Assembly (NCBI GenBank): GCA_934699305.1
Contig: CAKUWM010000226.1
Span: 1 to 5,021, forward strand
From: an uncultured Saprospiraceae bacterium
GTDB taxonomy: Bacteria > Bacteroidota > Bacteroidia > Chitinophagales > Saprospiraceae
Direction of reading: 5' to 3'
DNA length: 5,021 nucleotides
Within the stretch, counting starts at the first letter, position 1; every line of letters starts with the position of its first letter. This document shows, in pieces, positions 1-5,021 of this stretch. Below the pieces are notes generated by a model. That model did not search any database and had not been told where the DNA came from. It saw only the letters and a list, made by a program, of their open reading frames with translations. The position numbers were made by a program, and so were the translations under genes.

Positions 1-104
1 TCAAAGTCCAAAAGCTTACTCACCGCAGCATACACAAACAAAAGAATGAACAGTAAACTGACCAGCCACGGTATTTTTTTAGTAAAGGATTCTGGAACTC
101 TCAT
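1..104 (-). CDS. MauE/DoxX-like membrane protein, N-terminal fragment (runs off left edge)
   Basis: The minus strand opens at an ATG (104-102) and stays open for 34 full codons to the window edge, so only the N-terminus is visible. The peptide begins MRVPESFTKKIPW and continues into a hydrophobic helix at about residues 12-28, ending in YAAVSKLLDF. A first helix ending in Y-A-x-x-K-L-x-D-F, after a short basic N-terminus, resembles the MauE/DoxX redox-associated membrane proteins of Bacteroidota, which are small four-helix inner-membrane proteins. Family members are often linked to thiol or disulfide chemistry, but the cysteines that would support this lie outside the window. It starts 101 bases beyond the stop of the PAS-AraC gene on the same strand and could be read through from it. 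I saw no clear promoter of its own in the gap. The family call rests on about 34 residues and is tentative. Confidence 0.6.
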   Translation of the reverse strand, partial: MRVPESFTKKIPWLVSLLFILLFVYAAVSKLLDF

Positions 105-205
105 ACCATTTGATTTGATATGTTAAAGTTCGGGACATCTATTTGATTTTAAGGGAGGAACTTTTGTAGAAAAGGGATTAAAAATTTGAAGCAATCTATG
201 AAACC
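105..205. other. Short intergenic gap, no site recognised
   Basis: This 101-base AT-rich spacer separates two minus-strand genes. I found no hairpin followed by a T-run that would end the PAS-AraC transcript. I also found no TTTG / TAnnTTTG pair on the minus strand that would start the membrane-protein gene. Read-through from upstream is therefore possible but not shown. Confidence 0.4.
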
Positions 206-1180
206 CTAGCCATTGTTTATCTTTCGCATCTCGCTCGGCGAATGCCCATAGGTGTTTTTGAACGATCTTGAAAAATGGGGCAAACTTTTGAAACCGGTCA
301 TTTCGGCAATACTTTTAAAGGGGCGATCGCTATAGAGCACCATCATCAAGGCCTTCCTCAGACGCTCCTCAATCAAAAACTTATGGACCGTAGTGCCGTA
401 TAACTCCTTGAACCCATACTTGAGTTTAAATTCGTTGGTTCCAAGTTGTAGTGCAAATTCTTTAAGCGATGGAAAGTCATGCTCTAGATTGGTAAGAATC
501 ATGTCGTGGCCCATTTTGATCTTTTGAATATCTTCCAAACTCAATCGTACTTTTGACTTCTTCAGTAAAGCTATCCTGTCTTTTACAGACCTCTTTTTTT
601 CATTAAGCTTTCCTTTATTGATCTTACCAGTAATCCCAGATTGAAGTTTCTTTTGATAATTGGTGTGGTGAATGACGGTGATAAGAGTCCGATAGCCTTG
701 TGCAGTTTTATAATATCTTGAGACATATACAGTTTTAGGTATCTCAAGGCCGCCTTTGGATTTGAATACCAAGTCTACGGACGTATCATAGTCGCGCCTC
801 TTTGCACTCTGCTGAAAAACTTTTTCCCATTTTTTGACAGAGCCCTCCGTTAAAAGTGCTTCAAAAGGTCGGTCAATGATATTACTTTTACGTCGCGACA
901 GGGCATTACAAGCTTGCTTATTTACCATCTCAACCATTCCATGTTCATCAATGATGAAACTCATTTGGACAACATCCAAAATGGCAGCATACCGATTGGC
1001 ATAACCCTGATGGACCAAAACGTCTTGAAACTCTTCTGCCAAAACATTAAAACCAATAATAAAGGACTCAAGAATGTCATTATGTTCTGAGCGCTTGATT
1101 CTTTGGTAATAACTTCCTGACAACATTTTTAAAAGCATCACTCTAAGTGAAGATAGTCTCTGTTCTATATGTTCTTCCAT
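206..1180 (-). CDS. PAS-domain AraC-family transcriptional regulator
   Basis: This is a 324-residue cytoplasmic DNA-binding protein with no signal peptide or membrane segment. Residues 1-60 are a mostly helical N-terminal stretch. Residues about 64-175 look like a PAS sensor fold: AAILDVVQMSFIIDEHGMVEMVN is the typical opening, and the final strand is near YRTLITVI. A lysine-rich linker follows (about 177-212). Residues about 237-320 form the AraC/XylS double helix-turn-helix. The first helix-turn-helix contains LKEFALQLGTNEFKLKYGFKELYG. The second contains IAEMTGFKSLPHFSRSFK and ends in the family signature YGHSPSEMRK. Unlike AraC itself, it has no cupin sugar-binding domain, so the PAS region is the likely input; its ligand is unknown. 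The gene begins 21 bases after the STAS-like gene and is probably co-transcribed with it. The ATG at 1180 fits that spacing. It is a natural candidate to act on the divergent promoter region at 1624-1720, but this is inference from position. Confidence 0.9.
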   Translation of the reverse strand: MEEHIEQRLSSLRVMLLKMLSGSYYQRIKRSEHNDILESFIIGFNVLAEEFQDVLVHQGYANRYAAILDVVQMSFIIDEHGMVEMVNKQACNALSRRKSNIIDRPFEALLTEGSVKKWEKVFQQSAKRRDYDTSVDLVFKSKGGLEIPKTVYVSRYYKTAQGYRTLITVIHHTNYQKKLQSGITGKINKGKLNEKKRSVKDRIALLKKSKVRLSLEDIQKIKMGHDMILTNLEHDFPSLKEFALQLGTNEFKLKYGFKELYGTTVHKFLIEERLRKALMMVLYSDRPFKSIAEMTGFKSLPHFSRSFKNTYGHSPSEMRKINNG

Positions 1181-1201
1181 GGTAACAAGCTTTTAAACTG
1201 T

Positions 1202-1567
1202 TTACCTAAACCTATTCAAAAATTCAATAGCCTCTTCACTGTTCAAAAATGATTTTGTAGGTATGGTAGGCAAATTTGTTGTTAAATATATGTCGGATAA
1301 CATTTCTGAAACTGGAGAATCAACAACAAAGGCAACGGCATTAACAAAAGCGGATCCTTCTAAGGATAAATATGCACGTGCTGCCTTATCTATTCCCTGT
1401 ATAGCTCGAATGTCACAAAGTACGGGCATAAATCGCCCAGCCTGCAATTTAAGTCGATCTTTTACTATACGGACCGATGATGAAATGTCCAGATCAATGT
1501 CTTTGTATATAACATGTACTACTCCATCAATTATCTCATAGGTTGCATAATCATTTTCAGCTAACAT
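1202..1567 (-). CDS. Small STAS/SEC14-like domain protein
   Basis: This 121-residue soluble protein has an alternating strand and helix pattern with no membrane segment. It opens with a beta-hairpin (YEIIDGVVHVIYKD) and a helix (SVRIVKDRLKLQAG). The core strand FMPVLCDIRAIQGID has the place and shape of the STAS-like central strand, followed by a helix (KAARAYLSLEG) and the strand AVAFVVDSP. It ends in FLNSEEAIEFLNRF, the closing helix typical of the small STAS/SEC14-like proteins common in Bacteroidota. Such folds often serve as regulatory partners or bind small hydrophobic ligands, but no function is assigned to this one. The serine that anti-sigma-antagonist STAS proteins phosphorylate is not evident: the D-I-R segment has no nearby Ser. 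The gene is first in a likely operon with the PAS-AraC regulator and faces the synthase gene divergently. The start at 1567 is A/T-rich with no clear ribosome binding site, as is usual in this phylum. Confidence 0.72.
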   Translation of the reverse strand: MLAENDYATYEIIDGVVHVIYKDIDLDISSSVRIVKDRLKLQAGRFMPVLCDIRAIQGIDKAARAYLSLEGSAFVNAVAFVVDSPVSEMLSDIYLTTNLPTIPTKSFLNSEEAIEFLNRFR

Positions 1568-1623
1568 AATTAAGCATTTTTAAAAACCGGCAAACTCAAA
1601 ATTACAAAATATGCTATTGTTTT

Positions 1624-1654
1624 ATTTAACCTATCAGGAGGGAGGATTAGCAAA
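1624..1654 (-). promoter_or_regulatory. Candidate promoter for the STAS-AraC operon
   Basis: On the minus strand, TTTG (1654-1651) is followed by 17 bases and then TAGGTTAAAT (1633-1624). This resembles the Bacteroidota pattern TTTG - about 19-21 bases - TAnnTTTG, with a slightly short spacer and an imperfect end to the -7 box. The box lies 56 bases before the ATG at 1567. The call gains weight because the same two elements occur in mirror image for the divergent gene. Confidence 0.5.
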
Positions 1655-1706
1655 TAAGGATTAAATACTTGCATAAAACGGATAAAAATTTGACTAATCG
1701 GGATTA
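1644..1706 (+). repeat. Four GGATTA-like direct repeats between the divergent promoters
   Basis: GGATTA occurs at 1644-1649, 1658-1663 and 1701-1706, and GGATAA at 1680-1685, all in the same orientation. The steps are 14, 22 and 21 bases, so the last two are close to two helical turns. The last copy also forms a small palindrome with TAATC at 1695-1699 (TAATC-GG-GATTA). AraC-type regulators usually bind direct half-sites about 21 bases apart, so this could be an operator for the adjacent regulator. The repeats are short and the region is AT-rich, so chance is a real alternative. Confidence 0.3.
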
Positions 1707-1720
1707 TAGTTAGGTTAAAT
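1689..1720 (+). promoter_or_regulatory. Candidate promoter for the synthase-RteC operon
   Basis: TTTG (1689-1692) is followed by 18 bases and TAGGTTAAAT (1711-1720), again close to the Bacteroidota TTTG / TAnnTTTG form. The box ends 55 bases before the ATG at 1776. The ten-base box is an exact inverted copy of the one at 1624-1633, and both copies follow a TTTG with a nearby CTAATC. The leader from about 1721 to 1775 is A-rich with no Shine-Dalgarno sequence, as expected for the phylum. Confidence 0.5.
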
Positions 1721-1775
1721 CCTACAAAATCATCCAAAAGATATTAAATTTTATCCCACAAAAAAAATAAAAATC

Positions 1776-4178
1776 ATGGCAAAAATCCAACACAACAATT
1801 TTTTAGATTCTGTAAATGATGTGTTTACAGATGCAAAAAAAGCGGGCGTTCTGCATTTATACGCCGACGGCAATCAGTTTTCCGGTCGTACCATAAGCGT
1901 TGAAAACAATTCATTGTTCCATTTTGGAACCACGGGATATTTAGGGTTGGAACAAGACCCTCGTCTCAAGAAAGCGGCCATCAATGCCATTAACAAATAT
2001 GGCACGCAGTTTCCGCTATCAAAGTCCTATATTTCCAACCCTCTATATAAAGCGCTGGAAGAAAAGGTGTACGCTATGTACAACCATCCTATTGTGATTA
2101 CCAAAAACAGTACCCTCGGCCATATGGGAGTCATCCCGAGTGCCGTCAAAGATCAAGATGCCATTATCCTGGACCATCAGGTACATTGGAGTGTACAAAG
2201 TGCGGCAAAAATCTTAAAAACGAGAAGCGTCCCTATTGACATGATTCGCCATAACGATCTCAACATGTTGGAGGACAAAATCAAACGCCATTCGAATGGG
2301 AGACGAAAAATTTGGTATATGGCCGATGGCATTTATTCAATGTTTGGAGATTTTGCACCGGTTAAGGAACTGAAGATGTTAGGCGACAAATACCCGCAAT
2401 TGCATCTCTATTTTGATGACGTCCACGGAATGAGCTGGATTGGAAAGAATGGCACTGGTTATGTGATGAGTGAACTGGGTGAACTTTCAGAAAACATGCT
2501 CCTGTTTGGAACCCTGAGCAAAACATTTGGTGCCAGTGGTTCTGTTTTGGTATGCCCCAATAAAAAAATGCATCAAGAAATAAAAACCTTTGGAGGCCCG
2601 CTTACGTTTTCGGCACAACTTGAACCAGCTTCGGTTGCAGCGGCGACGGCCTCCGCTGAAATCCATCTGAGTCCTGAAATCTATTCACTTCAATACGCGC
2701 TGGAACAACGAGTCGCCTACTTTAATGATCTTATTCAAGAGACGACATTGCCCCTGGTGGACAAAAATAATTCTCCTGTATTCTATATAGGCACAGGGAT
2801 GCCAAAAACAGGCTACAACTTTGTGAACCGTTTAATGAAGGAAGGCTATTATACAAATCTGGGCCTGTTTCCAGCCGTTCCGGTGAAGAACACAGGGGTA
2901 AGAATAACGATATCCCTACACAACCAAAAGGAAGAAATCAAAGGCCTTGTCGATGCCATGGCCTACCATTTGCCAAAGGCACTTGAGGAAACCCACTCCG
3001 ATCTCAATCGCGTCCATAGTGCCTTCAGGATGGAGAGCAGGCCTAAACCGAAAAAACAATTGACAGGCACAGATCTCAGTCTTGTAATGGAAACTTCCAT
3101 AACCAAAATTGATAAAATCCTTTGGAACGCCCATATTGGCCAAAATGGCATTCATGACTGGGATGGACTTCTTTTTCTTGAACAGACATTTAAGGGTAAT
3201 CAACTAAAAGAGCACAACTGGGACTTTTACTATATCATAATTCTTGACGAAGACGAGAAACCCGTTTTGGCAACTTTTACGACGGTGAGCTTATGGAAAG
3301 ACGATATGTTGGCAAATGTAGCGGCATCAAAGGCCATTGAAAAGGAACGTTTATCAGACCCTTATCATTTAACCTCAAAAGTGTTGTCGTTGGGCTGTCT
3401 TTTTACAGAAGGGGAGCATCTTTATATTGACGAAGCGCATCCGTTAAAGAATGATGCCCTCATGATGTTGATGCAAAACTTGGAATTATTGGAAGCAGAG
3501 AATGGTGCCCAGATGGTCGTTTTACGAGATTTTACTGAAGCACACAGTTTACACAATTATTTTCAGGGCCAGGGCTTTGTTCGGATCCAAATGCCAAAGG
3601 CTTGCGAAATCCACTTAATGAACAAGGAGTCCATAGAGCGCTATTCTTCCAGACTGTCCGCAAGGAACAAAAGACATTTGAGAAAGGAAATCTTGGCCTA
3701 TGAGCCCCGGTTAAACATATCTATCCAACAGGACCTGGATTATGGACAGGTATCCCAAGTGCACAGATTATATACCAAGGTCCAACAACACAATTTGGGC
3801 CTAAACACCTTTGTTTATCCCGAGAAATTATTCCTGCACATGTCCGAGCATCCCAATTGGGAATTTATAATCCTGTCTCCTAAGGACACTCCCCAAGAGA
3901 TCATTGGCGTGATGTTCTGCTATAAAAACAAGCTGACCTATGTACCTTCGTTAGTGGGGATGAATTACGACAAACTGAACCTCTACCACACTTACCGCCA
4001 GTTGTTATATCAAACGATAAAAAGAGCTATCGATCTCAATCTTCATCGTGTCAACCTAGGATTGACGGCTTCTTTTGAAAAAAGAAAACTTGGTGCCACG
4101 GTAAAAGACACCTACGCCTATATCCAAACTTCTGACAATTTTACCTTGGAACTTATCGGTTTGATGGAGTCCAAATAA
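1776..4178 (+). CDS. Alpha-oxoamine synthase-like PLP enzyme fused to a GNAT/FemAB-like acyltransferase
   Basis: This 800-residue cytoplasmic protein has two catalytic parts. Residues about 1-405 are a fold-type I PLP enzyme related to BioF, serine palmitoyltransferase and CqsA, which condense an amino acid with an acyl-CoA or acyl-ACP. Visible residues are YLGL (55-58), the ring-stacking His137 (DHQVH), the PLP-binding Asp214 and His217 (DDVHG), the Schiff-base Lys249 (GTLSKTFG) and the C-terminal Arg376 (TGVRITIS). Two sites differ from BioF: the usual Gly/Ser-rich loop ending in His is replaced by YGTQFPLSKSYISNPLY (75-91), and the active-site Glu of EGVFSM is Asp184 (ADGIYSM). A charged linker (about 406-432, with RPKPKK) leads to a second part of about 365 residues. 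That part resembles the double-GNAT acyltransferases: a basic segment SARNKRHLRKE (628-638) and LGLTASFEKRKLGA (761-774) are typical of Acetyltransf_6/FemAB-like folds. Single BioF-type enzymes are near 400 residues, so this is a fusion. Substrate and product are unknown; plain BioF activity is unlikely because no other biotin gene is near. The RteC gene follows after 25 bases. Confidence 0.85.
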   Translation: MAKIQHNNFLDSVNDVFTDAKKAGVLHLYADGNQFSGRTISVENNSLFHFGTTGYLGLEQDPRLKKAAINAINKYGTQFPLSKSYISNPLYKALEEKVYAMYNHPIVITKNSTLGHMGVIPSAVKDQDAIILDHQVHWSVQSAAKILKTRSVPIDMIRHNDLNMLEDKIKRHSNGRRKIWYMADGIYSMFGDFAPVKELKMLGDKYPQLHLYFDDVHGMSWIGKNGTGYVMSELGELSENMLLFGTLSKTFGASGSVLVCPNKKMHQEIKTFGGPLTFSAQLEPASVAAATASAEIHLSPEIYSLQYALEQRVAYFNDLIQETTLPLVDKNNSPVFYIGTGMPKTGYNFVNRLMKEGYYTNLGLFPAVPVKNTGVRITISLHNQKEEIKGLVDAMAYHLPKALEETHSDLNRVHSAFRMESRPKPKKQLTGTDLSLVMETSITKIDKILWNAHIGQNGIHDWDGLLFLEQTFKGNQLKEHNWDFYYIIILDEDEKPVLATFTTVSLWKDDMLANVAASKAIEKERLSDPYHLTSKVLSLGCLFTEGEHLYIDEAHPLKNDALMMLMQNLELLEAENGAQMVVLRDFTEAHSLHNYFQGQGFVRIQMPKACEIHLMNKESIERYSSRLSARNKRHLRKEILAYEPRLNISIQQDLDYGQVSQVHRLYTKVQQHNLGLNTFVYPEKLFLHMSEHPNWEFIILSPKDTPQEIIGVMFCYKNKLTYVPSLVGMNYDKLNLYHTYRQLLYQTIKRAIDLNLHRVNLGLTASFEKRKLGATVKDTYAYIQTSDNFTLELIGLMESK

Positions 4179-4203
4179 GTGAATAACGTGATTTTGCCCA
4201 GTC

Positions 4204-5021
4204 ATGAATTATCAGAAGTTTATATCCGAATTTGAAACGCACTTGGAAGCCCTGGAATCCAGAACGGATGATGTTTTGTATAAGGCGGAGAACGGTATTT
4301 CCCGAACAGAGAAATACATCAAATCATTGCGTAAAAAGGTGGTTGAAATAGGCTTTAAAAGTAAGGAGGAAGAAATTTGTTTTTTCAAACACATTAAACC
4401 TCAAATTTTCAGTAAGCTGATTTATTATGTTAAGCTTTTCAATATTGAGAGCAAACGTCCCAGGGGCAGTTCGAAATTCCAGATCAAATATCTCAATGAA
4501 CACATCAACAAATTACAGGTGTACTTTAATGACAACCTAGAGTTTTACCATTATTATCGGAGAGGTGCTACCACCCTGGATGCGGAATATTTTACCAGAG
4601 GCAAGTCAGATCTTAGGTTGCCCACGGAATCCTATCATTTTTTTATAGACGATCAATTTGCCACATCGCAGGACAGTACTGTGGCCATGATCATGGCCTA
4701 TGACATGCTTATTGTGTATTTAAAACAGGAAATTGAAAAATTGGAATCCAATAACCATGTAAATCATAATGTCATGAAAAACACATCGTCAAAACTATTT
4801 TGGACTGGCAACAAAACCGAATTAATTGAATTGATCTACGCGCTTCACAGCAGTGGAACCATCAATAGTGGAACGGCAGATATCAAGGAGTTGGCCACAA
4901 TGTTTGAACAATTGTTCAACATTCAATTGGGAAATTATTACCACACCTTTATAGAGATAAGGGCAAGGAAATCCAGCAAGACAAAATTTTTGGACAAGCT
5001 GACAGATTCGCTCAACAGACG
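4204..5021 (+). CDS. RteC-domain transcriptional regulator (C-terminal end cut by window edge)
   Basis: The frame is open from the ATG at 4204 to the window edge, 272 full codons, with an in-frame stop at 4189-4191 that excludes an earlier start. The sequence shows the RteC pattern throughout: EEEICFFKHIKPQIFSKLIYY (about 55-75), IESKRPRGSSKFQIKYLN (81-98), EFYHYYRRG (113-121), YFTRGKSDLRL (129-139) and SQDSTVAMIMAYD (155-167). A C-terminal part (about 200-272) begins FWTGNKTELIELIYALHSSG and ends in RARKSSKTKFLDKL; in this family that part is thought to be a winged-helix DNA-binding region. RteC of the Bacteroides element CTnDOT activates excision genes, but related proteins are widespread in Bacteroidota chromosomes. 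Nothing else here suggests a conjugative element. Family length is near 280 residues, so only a few codons are probably missing. The 25-base gap after the synthase gene suggests one transcript. Its target is unknown. Confidence 0.88.
   Translation, partial: MNYQKFISEFETHLEALESRTDDVLYKAENGISRTEKYIKSLRKKVVEIGFKSKEEEICFFKHIKPQIFSKLIYYVKLFNIESKRPRGSSKFQIKYLNEHINKLQVYFNDNLEFYHYYRRGATTLDAEYFTRGKSDLRLPTESYHFFIDDQFATSQDSTVAMIMAYDMLIVYLKQEIEKLESNNHVNHNVMKNTSSKLFWTGNKTELIELIYALHSSGTINSGTADIKELATMFEQLFNIQLGNYYHTFIEIRARKSSKTKFLDKLTDSLNR

Noticed and set aside
1263..1541. Plus-strand open frame of 92 codons
   Set aside because: It lies wholly inside the STAS-like gene on the opposite strand, matches no family I know, and has low-complexity Ser/Thr-rich content typical of an antisense shadow.
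1695..1706. TAATC-GG-GATTA as a terminator stem
   Set aside because: A five-base stem with a two-base loop is too small, and no T-run follows. It fits better as part of a regulator site.
2916..3203. Two overlapping minus-strand open frames (also 2963-3151)
   Set aside because: Both are antisense to the well-supported synthase-acyltransferase gene, across the domain linker, and show no recognisable domain.
1776..4178. Naming the enzyme bioF, kbl or a serine palmitoyltransferase
   Set aside because: The fold and PLP residues fit the superfamily, but the substrate loop differs, an acyltransferase domain is fused, and no pathway neighbours support any one of these reactions.
4179..4203. Separate promoter or terminator between the synthase and RteC genes
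   Set aside because: The 25-base gap has no hairpin and no TTTG / TAnnTTTG pair, so co-transcription is the simpler reading.
4212..4394. Minus-strand open frame of 60 codons
   Set aside because: It is antisense to the start of the RteC gene, whose frame is strongly supported by family motifs.

Overview
The window looks like chromosomal DNA from a member of the Bacteroidota, most likely a flavobacterium. The base composition is moderately AT-rich. The starts have A-rich leaders and no clear Shine-Dalgarno sequence. The best promoter candidates follow the Bacteroidota TTTG / TAnnTTTG type rather than classic sigma-70 boxes. Two protein types point the same way: an RteC-domain regulator and the N-terminus of a MauE/DoxX-like membrane protein. 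This placement rests on recalled family features, not on a database search.

Layout. Positions 1-1567 carry three genes on the minus strand. In transcription order they are a small STAS/SEC14-like protein (1567-1202), a PAS-plus-AraC-type transcription regulator (1180-206, 21 bases later), and the start of a MauE/DoxX-like membrane protein that runs off the left edge (104-1). Positions 1568-1775 are a 208-base divergent intergenic region. Positions 1776-5021 carry two plus-strand genes: an 800-residue bifunctional-looking enzyme, and 25 bases later an RteC-domain regulator that runs off the right edge almost at its expected end. No rRNA, tRNA, CRISPR array, insertion sequence or convincing terminator was seen.

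The centre of interest is the 800-residue protein. Its first half is a divergent member of the alpha-oxoamine synthase family of PLP enzymes, which join an amino acid to an acyl thioester with loss of CO2 (BioF, serine palmitoyltransferase, CqsA are the known types). Its second half is a GNAT/FemAB-like acyltransferase. A simple hypothesis is that one chain makes an alpha-amino ketone and then N-acylates it, giving a lipid or signal molecule. The product cannot be read from sequence.

The divergent region holds two nearly mirror-image promoter candidates. Each has TTTG, then 17 or 18 bases, then the same ten-base element TAGGTTAAAT, and each lies 55-56 bases from its start codon. This suggests that the STAS-AraC pair and the synthase-RteC pair are expressed together, and that the PAS-AraC protein may control both, perhaps in response to the product. 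That regulatory circuit is inference.
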